A DNA stretch of 64,000 nt from Liquorilactobacillus satsumensis DSM 16230 = JCM 12392 (GCF_001435195.1 NZ_AZFQ01000054.1:55629-119628), one strand, 5' to 3'. Positions 19,393 through 28,944 are shown, counted from the stretch's first letter. Made by a program: numbers and translations. The notes: generated by a model not told the origin, from the sequence alone.

Positions 19393-19407
19393 TAAAAGCG
19401 CTTTCTT
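19393..19407 (-). promoter_or_regulatory. Weak catabolite-responsive (cre) element
   Basis: On the minus strand AAGAAAGCGCTTTTA matches the CcpA consensus WTGNAANCGNWNNCW at all but two fixed positions and has the palindromic core AAAGCGCTTT. It lies about 30 bases before the PTS start codon, so CcpA repression of the beta-glucoside operon is plausible. Confidence 0.45.
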
Positions 19408-19561
19408 TGACACTTAAAGCATATCAATATTGCTTAACCGTTTAAATATTTATTGATTTTTTAGGTCCAATAGTATCAAAATATTTCATTTTTAGCCGTT
19501 ATTTTTGAGATTATTTTCTTAAAAGTCAGAGTATAGTATCAAAAAAACATAATATAATAAA

Positions 19562-19607
19562 AATAGCTGACTATTTTGCATGTTGCAGCAAAAAATAATC
19601 AGCTATT
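19562..19607 (-). terminator. Terminator after the RpiR regulator
   Basis: Arms AATAGCTGACTATTTTGC (19562-19579) and GCAAAAAATAATCAGCTATT (19588-19607) form a strong hairpin, with a short U-rich tail on the minus strand. It separates the regulator transcript from the PTS promoter region (19408-19561), in which I see only the cre-like site and AT-rich DNA. Confidence 0.7.
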
Positions 19608-19691
19608 GCTGGTATTTATAAAGAAGTAACCTATTTCTGCAATTAGTGGTACTTCTTGCACATTTCGAATTTTAAAACCAATCATTTTTAA

Positions 19692-20582
19692 TTACTTAGC
19701 GGACGTATTTTTTTCTAAATATTCTTTATAGAATGTTTTATCTGGTTGTTCAATAAACTTATTCTGAATAACATCGATAGAATTATTAAAATTTCTTTCG
19801 TAATCCTTAATAAGCACTGCAGCGAAAAGCATATCAAAAATATACATCATTGATGTGTATGGTGAGATAACTTCCATACTCATTACTAAAGCCTTATTAA
19901 AAGTTTCTATATACTCATCACACAAATCTTTAAAATCGCTTGATTCAGTTCCTCCAATTCCTAACAAAAAAACTCCAACTTTTTTTAAATATTTTGCTAT
20001 TCTGATTGCTCCCGGATTTTGACCTGTAAAAGAAAGTAAAATAGCGATTGTACGCTTATTCTTATTTGCCATTATATAATGTTCATTGACACCAGTGTGG
20101 ACATTGCAGTCCTTTCCAATTGACAAAAACTTAAACTTTGCGGCGCTGGCAATGCTTTCTGTGATCCCACTGCCATAGATGTCAATCGTATCTGCCAGAC
20201 GCAATTTGCTTACAATTCGACTTAAAGAGTACATATCCAATTTCATTTTAGTCTCACTAATAGATGCCTCATATAGAGAATGCACCCCATTTACTACTTC
20301 TTTAAGAGAACTTTTTTTATCCAGCGGTTCCTGTTTCAACAATTCTTTTAATCTAGACCTTTCTGTGATCTCTTTTTCAAATTGACGTCGCATATTTTCA
20401 TAACCATTCACACCTATTTTTTTACAAAATCTAAATACAGAAGCTTTGCTTGTAAATGTTTTTCTACCTAATTCATTTGCGGTCAACTCGCTAACCTCAA
20501 AAGAGTTTTCCAAAAGAAAGGCCGCAATTGCCTCATCAGTCTTCGTAAAGTTTTTATGTTCTTTGATTTTTTCTAATATCAA
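19692..20582 (-). CDS. MurR/RpiR-family regulator with SIS domain
   Basis: About 296 residues. The N-terminal 80 form an RpiR helix-turn-helix (ELTANELGRKTFTSKASVFRF), and residues 110-260 form a SIS sugar-phosphate-binding domain with DIYGSGITES and AILLSFTGQNPG. Such regulators sense a phosphosugar. The open frame starts at a GTG at 20591, but the TTG at 20582 lies 6 bases after GAGGTG and is preferred. It is transcribed in the same direction just ahead of the PTS/GH1 operon and probably controls it. Whether it activates or represses cannot be told. Confidence 0.85.
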   Translation of the reverse strand: MILEKIKEHKNFTKTDEAIAAFLLENSFEVSELTANELGRKTFTSKASVFRFCKKIGVNGYENMRRQFEKEITERSRLKELLKQEPLDKKSSLKEVVNGVHSLYEASISETKMKLDMYSLSRIVSKLRLADTIDIYGSGITESIASAAKFKFLSIGKDCNVHTGVNEHYIMANKNKRTIAILLSFTGQNPGAIRIAKYLKKVGVFLLGIGGTESSDFKDLCDEYIETFNKALVMSMEVISPYTSMMYIFDMLFAAVLIKDYERNFNNSIDVIQNKFIEQPDKTFYKEYLEKNTSAK

Positions 20583-20729
20583 AGCAATCACCTCAATTTT
20601 TTCACACAGCTTTTAAAATACAACACTTCTTAATTTCTATATCACTAATACTTTAAAGATACAAGTAATATTAGAGTGACCACATGATTATTAGCTGCAA
20701 AAATTACCTGTAATTGACGGTCCAAGAAA

Positions 20730-21340
20730 TATTCATTACATTTGAACTCTGTCATCAAAGCAATTGCAGCAAGATTCTATAATCTCAAGGAGATCCAACA
20801 TGCTGCTTTTTTACGCTATTAATGGCTTGCTTAATTTGTACATTTGGCTATATTCAAGATCGAATTGCTGTATTAAAAGCTGATAGACAGCAGCTTATCC
20901 CCAAAAAACTTTAGCGCAAATCAAAAAATGGGCATCCTAGGACCTCCTAGCATACTCATTTCCGCTTTTCCAATATGATTTTTCGAAATACTTGGGCTTC
21001 ATTTTTAATTTGCCTAGGCTCACAAGTAAAACAAAGTTCTTTGTTTCAAACAATGTTCCCCATCAAACCACGCCGTAGTGACATCTTAATTGATATAGCG
21101 ATTACTAACCTAGATATACTTATGCTCAATCCTCGTTAAAAAAGCTCAAAAGCCTGGTCTAATTCCATGTTAAAGACGATCGATCCCCTTAAATACGCAG
21201 ATAACGAAAAATGCTTACCCGCATCAATGCGACCACAGCGTTTTTTGAAACTGATGGTCACATCACTTCTAGTCAAGGAGACCAAGTCAGCTAAGCAATT
21301 CTAAAATTCATCACGACTGTTAAATAGCTTGCACTAACAC
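20730..21340 (+). pseudogene. Possible decayed LysR-type regulator
   Basis: No intact frame exists in the 760 bases between the RpiR gene and the alcohol dehydrogenase, but plus-strand frames contain scattered coding-like pieces: an ADRQQLIPKKT-like segment near 20890, an ILGPPSILISAFP piece near 20930, and SDILIDIAITNLDILML at about 21075-21125, which resembles the effector domain of MleR-type LysR regulators. Several stops and shifts interrupt it. The identification is tentative. If right, it may once have controlled the convergent alcohol dehydrogenase. Confidence 0.35.
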
Positions 21341-21350
21341 TTCTTTGGCC

Positions 21351-22466
21351 CTAATTTTGATAGTCAGTGTCAATTACTAACACTGGCTTGATTGTTTTAC
21401 CACTTACAGAGTCTTGATTTGCTTGATTTATCTCAGAAAACTGATAAAATTTTTCAGTTTTATCAAATGGAAACATTCCTTGTTTATAGAATTCAATCAA
21501 CCTGGGAATATCAATTTGCGGAATCGCATCTCCCATGTTGACACCTACCACTTTTCTGTCCGAGGTACAAAGATCATTCCAAGAACTAAAAGCAATATTT
21601 TGAGAAGTGACCGCAATTAAAGCAGCTGTTCCTCCCTGAGCCAGCGCACTAATGGCCTGCAACATTACTGTTTCAATCCCAGTGGTGTCAACCGTAAAAT
21701 CTACGCCATAGCCATTTGTTAATTCTTTAATCTTTTCTACAGCATCTTCTTCTTTGCTATTAATTGTGTGTGTAGCGCCCAAATTTTGCGCCAAGTTTAG
21801 CCGTTCTGGAACGACATCAACCGCAATTACCTGCGTACATCCAGCTATTTTACCTGCCATCATCGCTGCCAAACCAACTGCTCCTGTTCCAAAAACTGCA
21901 ATTGTCTGTCCTGGTTTAGGCTGAAGTGTGTTAAATACTGTCCCACTGCCGGTTACGTAACCACAACCCAGCGGACCTAATTTACGTAAATCTAGTTCTT
22001 TATCTACTTTAACTGCATTACGCTGATTCACAACCGTATGAGTTGTAAATGATGACTGATTAAACATATCACTAATATGATGACCGCCCTCAGTAAAATG
22101 GTCAGTTCCATCTGCACGAACGCCGCTCAAATTATACTTTGCGTAGTTTCTGCATTGCGTAGGAATTCCTCTCAAACAATTATCGCAGGTTCCATCAGAG
22201 TAAAATGACAGAATCACATGGTCACCAACTGCAAAATCCGTTACCTGTGCCCCCACCTGTTCAACAATTCCAGAGCCTTCATGTCCTAAGATAACCGGAT
22301 ATCCTAATGAAGCATCTCCTTTTCGAATAGCCTCGTCAGAATGACAAATTCCACTGGCTACCATCTTAATTTGTAGATCTGTGACTCCGAGCTTGGCTAA
22401 TTCAATATCATCTTTAATCACAAATGGGTCACCAATCTTCTCAACTACTGCTGCACTGATCTTCAT
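21351..22466 (-). CDS. Zinc-dependent alcohol dehydrogenase (aryl-alcohol/AdhB-like)
   Basis: A 371-residue medium-chain dehydrogenase. Catalytic zinc ligands are in GICHSDEA (Cys, residue about 40) and GHEGSGIVE (His-Glu). The structural zinc lobe is abbreviated: CDNCLRGIPTQC offers three cysteines where four are usual. The nucleotide fold is at GTGAVGLAAMMAGK, and the DVVPERL acidic residue favours NAD. The length and the CGYVTGSGTVFN segment fit the benzyl/aryl alcohol dehydrogenase group. It would interconvert an alcohol and aldehyde in the cytoplasm. ATG 22466 follows GAGGAGGAACG, and a cre site lies about 57 bases upstream. Confidence 0.88.
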   Translation of the reverse strand: MKISAAVVEKIGDPFVIKDDIELAKLGVTDLQIKMVASGICHSDEAIRKGDASLGYPVILGHEGSGIVEQVGAQVTDFAVGDHVILSFYSDGTCDNCLRGIPTQCRNYAKYNLSGVRADGTDHFTEGGHHISDMFNQSSFTTHTVVNQRNAVKVDKELDLRKLGPLGCGYVTGSGTVFNTLQPKPGQTIAVFGTGAVGLAAMMAGKIAGCTQVIAVDVVPERLNLAQNLGATHTINSKEEDAVEKIKELTNGYGVDFTVDTTGIETVMLQAISALAQGGTAALIAVTSQNIAFSSWNDLCTSDRKVVGVNMGDAIPQIDIPRLIEFYKQGMFPFDKTEKFYQFSEINQANQDSVSGKTIKPVLVIDTDYQN

Positions 22467-22522
22467 AGAACGTTCCTCCTCCTATTAGTGAAATTCTTAA
22501 CTAACTTTATTATGGTCACAAA

Positions 22523-22537
22523 TTTAAGCGCTTTCAA
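22523..22537 (-). promoter_or_regulatory. cre site upstream of the alcohol dehydrogenase
   Basis: Minus-strand TTGAAAGCGCTTAAA matches the CcpA consensus WTGNAANCGNWNNCW with a single mismatch and a palindromic AAGCGCTT core. It lies between the AEC transporter and the dehydrogenase start, so the dehydrogenase is the likely target. Confidence 0.6.
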
Positions 22538-22631
22538 TATCATAAATACATCAAAAAAACAACAAAATCACACCTTTTAAATTGACTAGCCAACTTTAAC
22601 CTGAGTGCACACGCTAAACGAAAAAGTAGTA

Positions 22632-23528
22632 CTACCCTATGAAATTCAGCAGAACGGTTAAAGTTAAAATACTAAACAGAGTACTTATCAAAGTGTTAAT
22701 TGCGACAAATTGAGGTTCAACTGCAAATTGAATGGCATATAAGGTTGTATTTGCTGCACTAGGCATTGCTGACATCACAACAAGAATTGCTGTTAAAGTG
22801 GCATTTATAGGTAACAGTTGGCAAATAAAGTATACTATTAGCGGTGAAATCATTAAACGCAGTACACTAGCCAGCCAAATTTTATTCCAGTCACTTCGGA
22901 CTAATTGGACACTTGCAAGCTGCATACCTAAAATCAACATAATAATAGGGACTGTTGTATTGCCAATCAAAGTAATGCTCTTCATAAAATTGACAGGCAG
23001 GATTAGCTGAAATTTGTTCATCAAAATTGCAGGCAGGATGACATAATTCATCGGTTGTTTAAAAACCTGCTTCAAAGGCCCTAGAACGTTGCCTTGCTTA
23101 TCAGCAGCAATATAAACTCCAACTGTTCCCATCAAAAGATTATGGAAAATCATAATTGGCAGCCCATAGAGTAATCCCTTATGCCCAAAAGCAAACATTA
23201 CGATTGGAACTCCATAATTCCCACTGTTAGGAAAACAGCTTGCCAATAATAGCGCATCTATTTGACTCCGTTTAAAATGCAGGCTTTTTCCAACAATTAT
23301 TCCTAAAATTACCAATGCTATCAAACTCAAAAGCAATACAACTATGATGAAATAAAAAGCGGTATTAATTGCATTTTTATAAAAAGTCTGAAAAGTTAGG
23401 AAAGGTAACAGCAAAGATATCGCCAACGTTGATAAGGGTTTAATCTCCAGATTGAAAATTTTCTGAAAAACAAAACCAGTCGCAAAAATAAAGATTACCG
23501 GTAACATTACACTTTCAAAAATAGACAT
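22632..23528 (-). CDS. AEC-family transporter (auxin efflux carrier / malate permease type)
   Basis: A 298-residue membrane protein with about ten hydrophobic segments in two halves, and the central SCFPNSGNYGVPIVMFAFG segment characteristic of the AEC (PF03547) family. Bacterial members move organic acids such as malate or malonate, and many are uncharacterised. ATG 23528 follows GAGGTTAAAGG. It lies between the rhamnose operon terminator and the alcohol dehydrogenase, with 165 bases on the latter side, so it is probably a separate unit. Substrate unknown. Confidence 0.85.
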   Translation of the reverse strand: MSIFESVMLPVIFIFATGFVFQKIFNLEIKPLSTLAISLLLPFLTFQTFYKNAINTAFYFIIVVLLLSLIALVILGIIVGKSLHFKRSQIDALLLASCFPNSGNYGVPIVMFAFGHKGLLYGLPIMIFHNLLMGTVGVYIAADKQGNVLGPLKQVFKQPMNYVILPAILMNKFQLILPVNFMKSITLIGNTTVPIIMLILGMQLASVQLVRSDWNKIWLASVLRLMISPLIVYFICQLLPINATLTAILVVMSAMPSAANTTLYAIQFAVEPQFVAINTLISTLFSILTLTVLLNFIG

Positions 23529-23574
23529 CCTTTAACCTCACCAACCTTCATCATTCTTATGTTGACTAGATATA

Positions 23575-23612
23575 AATAAACCGGAGAGCAGTAAAATGCA
23601 ATCCGGTTTATT
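23575..23612 (-). terminator. Terminator of the rhamnose operon
   Basis: Arms AATAAACCGGA (23575-23585) and TCCGGTTTATT (23602-23612) around a 16-base loop, 22 bases after the stop of rhaD. It may work in both directions. Confidence 0.75.
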
Positions 23613-23633
23613 TAAGAGCTATTTATAAACTTT

Positions 23634-24449
23634 TTAAAGGAACTCTGGATTAGCCACTACTCCAAATGCTTTTGCAAGTTTTCTTAACTGATCGTCAGTA
23701 ATTGCTTGCTTTATTTTCCCTCCTTGTGCGCCAATTTGAGAATAAATTGTTGCCGCTTTTTCCGCTGTCTCAATTAAACCAAAAGTCTCGTCCAAATCAG
23801 CCCCGGCACCAAATATGCCATGATGTGGCCAAATCACTAGACGAAACTCCTGCATTTTGTCCGCAGTAGCACGCCCAATTTTCGTTGTTCCTGGCGTCAT
23901 GTATGGAATAACACCAATTCCTTCGGGAAAAACGACTAGTGATTCTGCCTGCATTTTCCACAGTAATCGCGATAGTTTGGCCTCATCAAGCTCCTGTGTA
24001 AATGATAAAGCGATAATATTCGTCGGATGACAGTGCATTACCACATGATGTGTTTGGTCAACCTGCAATCGTTCAATATGGGTCATCAAATGACTTGGAA
24101 ATTCTGAAGTTGGCAATCCACCATCTTCAAATCCCCACAACAAATCAGCTTTTTGACCGTCTGCAGTAATTTGAACAAGTCCAAGATCTTTTTGAGGTTG
24201 ATTAATGACATTCCGGAAATAGCGCCCCGTACCTGTTACTAAAAAATATTGTTTTGCTAAGGGCCTTGCATCAAAACCTAAAGAAAAGCTCCGCTTAACT
24301 TCAGCTAAATCAGAAAACCCGGTTAAGTCTTCGCGGTCAATTCGAACTGAGACATTTCCACCATTTCGTTCATCCCAACCATGTACATAAGATTCGTGAG
24401 TGATTTCACTAATTTTCTTTACAAATTTCGAGGTCCCAAATTCTGCCAT
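23634..24449 (-). CDS. rhaD: Rhamnulose-1-phosphate aldolase
   Basis: A 271-residue class II aldolase of the RhaD type. The phosphate-binding ERNGGNVSVR segment is near residue 28, the zinc-binding VVMHCHPTNI near 140, and the WPHHG region near 205 supplies another histidine. It splits L-rhamnulose 1-phosphate into dihydroxyacetone phosphate and L-lactaldehyde. ATG 24449 (not the TTG before it) follows GGGAGGAATTTTTG. It is the last gene of the rhamnose operon, and a terminator lies directly downstream. Confidence 0.95.
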   Translation of the reverse strand: MAEFGTSKFVKKISEITHESYVHGWDERNGGNVSVRIDREDLTGFSDLAEVKRSFSLGFDARPLAKQYFLVTGTGRYFRNVINQPQKDLGLVQITADGQKADLLWGFEDGGLPTSEFPSHLMTHIERLQVDQTHHVVMHCHPTNIIALSFTQELDEAKLSRLLWKMQAESLVVFPEGIGVIPYMTPGTTKIGRATADKMQEFRLVIWPHHGIFGAGADLDETFGLIETAEKAATIYSQIGAQGGKIKQAITDDQLRKLAKAFGVVANPEFL

Positions 24450-24499
24450 CAAAAATTCCTCCCGCTGCTGTTTAGAGCTTAATTTTTTAATTATTTGTT

Positions 24500-25765
24500 T
24501 TAATTGCGCTTAAATAACACATCTTTTTCATACTGATGAATATTCTCCAGCCAATCTGTTCCAACTGGAGTGCCATTTTGAAGGCAGAACTCGTCCCAAA
24601 CTGCCCCAAACGGATATGATTTCAATTCTTCTGTTACCGCTAATCGCGTTGTAAAATCATAGTTTAGTTCAGCTTTTTTCAATGCTGCAATTGGAGCAAG
24701 CATTGCTTGTAATAACGCCTTTTGTGTTGCGCGTGCACCAATCACCCAGGCTGCAACTCTGTCAATCGTTGCATCAAAGAAATCTAGGCCGATATTGGTC
24801 TTAGAAAGTTCATTATCACGTACTAATGTACGGGTAATTCTGCTTAAAGCATCATCCAAAATCACTACATGATCACTATCCCAACGAACTGGGCGTGATA
24901 CATGCAACATTAATCCCTTACCAAAAGGCATAAAGGCTGAGAACTTGTCGGAAACATCTTCAGTTGGATGCCAGTGGCCAGCATCAATTGTCCAAAGTTT
25001 GCCCCGACTAATCGCATAATTGTTATAAAATAAGTGTGATCCAACTGTATACGATTCAATCCCCGTTCCGAAAAGTTTACCTTCGACTGCCTCAATTGTA
25101 TTATTTTCATCATATTTTTTAGCAAATATTTCATCAAGTGATTCCAATAAGCGCAATCTTGGTGTCTGTTTATCGATTGGATTATCCTTAAACCCATCTG
25201 GAATCCAAAAATTATTAATTGATTTTTGTCCAAGCTCTTGACCAAAGTAATTCGAAATTTCACGTGATTTTTTCCCCACTTGAATCCAATAGTCACGAAT
25301 TTCCTTTTCAGGACTTGCCAACGTAAAATTATGTTTTACTTTCGGATGTGAAAAGAAGGTGGGATTCATATCCAACCCAATTTGTTCTTCTTTAGCCCAA
25401 TCTACCCAATATTTAAAGTCCTCTGGTCCAATCTCGTTGAAATCTTTCTTTTTATCTGTCACAGCGTAAAGTGTATGCAACTGCACTTTGTGTTTCCCTG
25501 GTATTAATGACAATCCTTCATGCAAGTCTGCTGTTAATTCATCTGGAGTCCGAGCAATCCCCGGATAGTCTCCGCTGACCCCAATTCCCCCCGTTAATTC
25601 TTGGTTTGGATTTAAAAAGCCATGAATATCATCCCCTTGCCAACAATGAATTGATAACTTGATATTCTTTAATTGCGCAAGTGCTTTGTCAGTATCAACC
25701 CCTAATTCTGCATAACGTGCCTTAGCTGTTTCATAGGCTTTTTCAATATTTTCAGTTTTAACCAT
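24500..25765 (-). CDS. rhaA: L-rhamnose isomerase
   Basis: A 421-residue enzyme that converts L-rhamnose to L-rhamnulose in the cytoplasm. Recognisable features are the N-terminal KLSIHCWQGDDIHGF segment, LHTLYAV, the metal-binding DMNPTFFSHPKVK, WTIDAGHWHPTEDV, and HVSRPVRWDSDHVVILDD, which holds C-terminal metal and substrate residues. Length is normal for the family. AAGGAGG precedes ATG 25765, and the mutarotase gene ends 14 bases upstream. Confidence 0.97.
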   Translation of the reverse strand: MVKTENIEKAYETAKARYAELGVDTDKALAQLKNIKLSIHCWQGDDIHGFLNPNQELTGGIGVSGDYPGIARTPDELTADLHEGLSLIPGKHKVQLHTLYAVTDKKKDFNEIGPEDFKYWVDWAKEEQIGLDMNPTFFSHPKVKHNFTLASPEKEIRDYWIQVGKKSREISNYFGQELGQKSINNFWIPDGFKDNPIDKQTPRLRLLESLDEIFAKKYDENNTIEAVEGKLFGTGIESYTVGSHLFYNNYAISRGKLWTIDAGHWHPTEDVSDKFSAFMPFGKGLMLHVSRPVRWDSDHVVILDDALSRITRTLVRDNELSKTNIGLDFFDATIDRVAAWVIGARATQKALLQAMLAPIAALKKAELNYDFTTRLAVTEELKSYPFGAVWDEFCLQNGTPVGTDWLENIHQYEKDVLFKRN

Positions 25766-25779
25766 TTTAAAGTCCTCCT

Positions 25780-26097
25780 TTAATCTAGATGAAATACTTG
25801 CTGCAAATCCTGGGTAACAGGGCTTTGATCAGGATTAGTATCCATGATTGGTTCCATATACGCCCACCATTTTTTGCATGCTTCAGAATTAGCAATATTA
25901 TTATATTTTTCAATGTTGTCTACTTCCAAATAAGCAAACAGATTACCTGTTTTTTTATCAAGGAAGATTGAGTAGTTATGTGCCCCTGCATCCTTTAATG
26001 CTGCTTTCATTTCTGGAAAAAGATTGTTATGTCTCCGCTCGTACTCAGTATACTGATTAGGATACACATGCATTAACTGTCCAATTCGGATTGCCAC
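25780..26097 (-). CDS. rhaM: L-rhamnose mutarotase
   Basis: A 105-residue member of the RhaM family that interconverts the alpha and beta anomers of L-rhamnose, giving the isomerase its preferred form. The dimeric ferredoxin-like fold is shown by the N-terminal YPNQYTEYERRHNNLFPEM and the SIFLDKKTGNLFAYLEV strand; the C-terminal WWAYMEPIMDTNPDQSP is diagnostic. Start is a GTG at 26097 with AAAGGGTG before it. It is flanked by rhaB and rhaA in the operon. Confidence 0.95.
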   Translation of the reverse strand: MAIRIGQLMHVYPNQYTEYERRHNNLFPEMKAALKDAGAHNYSIFLDKKTGNLFAYLEVDNIEKYNNIANSEACKKWWAYMEPIMDTNPDQSPVTQDLQQVFHLD

Positions 26098-26103
26098 TGT
26101 TAA

Positions 26104-27573
26104 TCACCCTTTCATATCAATTTTATTTGCTAAAAAATCACGGTATTTTTGCAAAATTTGTGGATACTTATTTTTCTCAGGAGTAAATTTCTTAATCTCA
26201 AATGAATGACTAATTATTCTTCGTGCTAAATAAACATTTAAGATATCACCTTCCGTGATCATCTGAACAATAATATTTCCAACTGCTGTTGCTTCACTGG
26301 GACCAGCATAAACATCTACATCTGCAATCGTTGCTGTTAATTGATTCATCAGCTTTACATTTGATCCACCGCCGACAATATTGAGACTATCAATCCGATA
26401 GTTAAGAATTGTATCCAAAATTGCAAGTTCGTTTGCATAATATAGTGAAAGATTTGAATAGACTGCCATTGTCAGTTGGCCAGGTGTTATAGGAATTCTT
26501 TGCCCTGTTTCTTGACAATATGCCTGAATTTCACTAATCATATTGGCAGGATTTTGAAAGCGTTGATCATTTACGTCAATAAATTGTTGAAAAGGTGGTT
26601 CCTGTTCCGCCAAATTTGCCAATTCCACAAAGCTGTATTGATCGTGAAGTTCACGCTTAATACTTTGAATAATCCATAATCCCATAATGTTTTTAAGGAA
26701 TCTGTAGGTGCCATAAGCACCCCATTCATTTGTATAATTCTCACGAAATGCCTGTTCCCCATTTTCTGGTGTATTTAACTCAGCGCCAATCAGCGACCAA
26801 GTTCCTGAGCTTAAATATGCCCAACGTTGCCCAATCCCAGGGGTCCCAACCACTGCAGAAGCAGTATCATGCGTTGCAACGGTAATTATCTTTGTTTCCG
26901 GTAAATCGTAAGTAGTCTTCAATTCTTCCTTAAGATTACCTAGTACTGTGCCCGCTTCGACTAACTTAGGGAATTGAGATTCCTTTACATTCACTTTGGA
27001 TAAAAGATGGTCATCAAACAAACCTTCTCTTAAACTCAGCATTTGTGTTGTTGATGCATTAGTAACTTCTGTAACCGCTGTGCCTGTTAGAACATACCCG
27101 ATATAATCAGGAATCATCATTATTTTGTCCGTTTTAGCCAACAGCTCTTTGTCCTCTTCAAAAAGTTGGTACAAAGTATTAAAATCTAAAAATTGGATAC
27201 CTGTTTTTTGATAAATATATTTTTTAGGTAGATCTGTAGTCAATCGCTCAATGCTCCCTTCAGTCCTAGCATCGCGATATGAGACTGGATCCTGCAACTT
27301 TTTTCCTTGACTATCAACTAAGACGTAATCGACCGCCCAAGTATCAATCCCAAGAGTCACAGCATTATAACCAGCTTTTTTGATTTTCTCCAAACCTATT
27401 AGAATTTCAGCAATTAACTTATCAATATCCCAACGATCATGTCCTTGGACATTCGCAAATCCGTTTTTAAAACGATGCACTTCTTTCAATTTCAGTTTAT
27501 GATCAACTAACTTTGAAAGTATTAACCGACCACTTGATGCCCCAATATCAACCGCCACATAGACCTTTTCCAT
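26104..27573 (-). CDS. rhaB: Rhamnulokinase
   Basis: An approximately 489-residue FGGY-family sugar kinase. The N-terminal phosphate loop VAVDIGASSGRLIL, the GIDTWAVDYVL substrate region, ATHDTASAVVGTP, LSSGTWSL and IVGGGSNVKLMNQLTA adenosine-binding motif are all present. It phosphorylates L-rhamnulose on O1 with ATP. ATG 27573 is preferred; a GTG nine bases upstream is also in frame. The gene ends 6 bases before rhaM. Confidence 0.95.
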   Translation of the reverse strand: MEKVYVAVDIGASSGRLILSKLVDHKLKLKEVHRFKNGFANVQGHDRWDIDKLIAEILIGLEKIKKAGYNAVTLGIDTWAVDYVLVDSQGKKLQDPVSYRDARTEGSIERLTTDLPKKYIYQKTGIQFLDFNTLYQLFEEDKELLAKTDKIMMIPDYIGYVLTGTAVTEVTNASTTQMLSLREGLFDDHLLSKVNVKESQFPKLVEAGTVLGNLKEELKTTYDLPETKIITVATHDTASAVVGTPGIGQRWAYLSSGTWSLIGAELNTPENGEQAFRENYTNEWGAYGTYRFLKNIMGLWIIQSIKRELHDQYSFVELANLAEQEPPFQQFIDVNDQRFQNPANMISEIQAYCQETGQRIPITPGQLTMAVYSNLSLYYANELAILDTILNYRIDSLNIVGGGSNVKLMNQLTATIADVDVYAGPSEATAVGNIIVQMITEGDILNVYLARRIISHSFEIKKFTPEKNKYPQILQKYRDFLANKIDMKG

Positions 27574-27602
27574 AAATTCCACTCATCCTCTCAACATCGT
27601 TC

Positions 27603-28865
27603 CTAATCCTGATCCTCACCATATCTTTCTTTAGTGATCTGGGATAATGTTTTATGCCGTGTATTCGGTGTCCAAATCGAACCGACGAGTAAGGATACCA
27701 ATAACAAGGCAATCATTGCAGTTCCTGCTGTCTTAAATCCTAGGCCAGACAAAATCATCGGAAAGACAATTGACCAAATTCCAGCTGTGCCACGAACCAC
27801 AAAAAACATGAAGCCTTGAGAACCAGCCCTGAACTTTGTGGGAAATAACTCCACTGCCCACAATGCATACCATGCTTGTGCACCAATTCCAGCGGAAATA
27901 CCCCAAATAATTACAAAGCACCATAAAGCTACCCAACCAAAGCCGATGTAGGTTAGAATAACCCACGAAATCACAGCCATTGCGGCTCCTACAAAAAAGA
28001 AGAGACGATGATTGATTCGATCGCCGAACAATGCAAATCCAAAATATCCAGCAAGTGCTGTAAAAATCCAGAGCACTGCCTGCAGCATATTGGCTTGTGT
28101 ATTATTAAGTCCTCCGACAGTCTCGTAAACAAATGGCATGAAAAAGCCCATTGCTCCAGCAACTAAATTCCAAAAAACGTAAACTCCGCAAAGAAACAGA
28201 ATGCTTTTGACTGAGATAAGATTCGAAAACAAATCCCGATAGGGGTGAACTTCAACTGCAGCTTCTTTTTCTCTTTGTTTCTGATCAATCCAATCCTGAG
28301 ATTCTGGCAGCCTTCTTTGCAAGCTCCAGGCGATAAATGCAACGATTGTTAAAAATGCAAATAATATTCGACTGCCAGCCAAGCCAAGTGGCGCAAGCAA
28401 AGTCCCAGCAACAAAAATAATAACTGGACCCATTGACCACGCAAACTGTGAAATCCCAATGTTATGTGCCCGACTTGTATCTCCAGAAGTTTCTCCAATA
28501 TAAGTCCAAGAAGCCGGCACACCCGCTCCAACTGCAATTCCAGTCACTAAAAATCCTAATAGCAACATTGCAAAATTCAATGAAAAAACCACAATTAAGG
28601 TTCCCAGCATATAAATCAGCATGTCATACGTATAAATCATTTTTCTTCCAAATTTGTCTGAAAGTCGCCCGCCAATAATTGCTCCAAGAGCTGATCCAAA
28701 TGCATTCGCACTTAATGCGCCTAATAAACCAACTTCAAAATTATTCAACCCAAAAGATTTTTGCCATAAAGTTAATCCTGAGGCACCTGCAACAATCGAA
28801 CCTGAATCTAAAAAATTTGTAAGTGAAACCGCCCAAGTAGATGCTGTTGAATTCTTGTTATCCAT
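27603..28865 (-). CDS. MFS sugar transporter, probably for L-rhamnose
   Basis: A 420-residue major facilitator with twelve predicted membrane segments. The loop 2-3 signature is GGRLSDKFGRK, the central loop is charged (RRLPESQDWIDQKQREKE, like PESPRWL in sugar porters), and the C-terminal half contains ELFPTKFRAGSQG, a sugar-porter motif. It is the first gene of the rhamnose operon, so L-rhamnose/proton symport is the obvious role. It is not of the RhaT family of enterobacteria. GAGGGGTGTCTAA precedes ATG 28865. Confidence 0.88.
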   Translation of the reverse strand: MDNKNSTASTWAVSLTNFLDSGSIVAGASGLTLWQKSFGLNNFEVGLLGALSANAFGSALGAIIGGRLSDKFGRKMIYTYDMLIYMLGTLIVVFSLNFAMLLLGFLVTGIAVGAGVPASWTYIGETSGDTSRAHNIGISQFAWSMGPVIIFVAGTLLAPLGLAGSRILFAFLTIVAFIAWSLQRRLPESQDWIDQKQREKEAAVEVHPYRDLFSNLISVKSILFLCGVYVFWNLVAGAMGFFMPFVYETVGGLNNTQANMLQAVLWIFTALAGYFGFALFGDRINHRLFFFVGAAMAVISWVILTYIGFGWVALWCFVIIWGISAGIGAQAWYALWAVELFPTKFRAGSQGFMFFVVRGTAGIWSIVFPMILSGLGFKTAGTAMIALLLVSLLVGSIWTPNTRHKTLSQITKERYGEDQD

Positions 28866-28929
28866 TTAGACACCCCTCTTCATATTTTTCGGATATCCAT
28901 CTTGTATACAAATAGATTACACCATTTTG

Positions 28930-28944
28930 TGTATCCGCTTTCAA
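28930..28944 (-). promoter_or_regulatory. cre site in the rhamnose operon promoter
   Basis: Minus-strand TTGAAAGCGGATACA matches WTGNAANCGNWNNCW at every fixed position. It lies about 65 bases before the transporter start codon, so CcpA should repress rhamnose use when a better sugar is present. The remaining intergenic DNA (28945-29112) is AT-rich with no gene. Confidence 0.65.
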
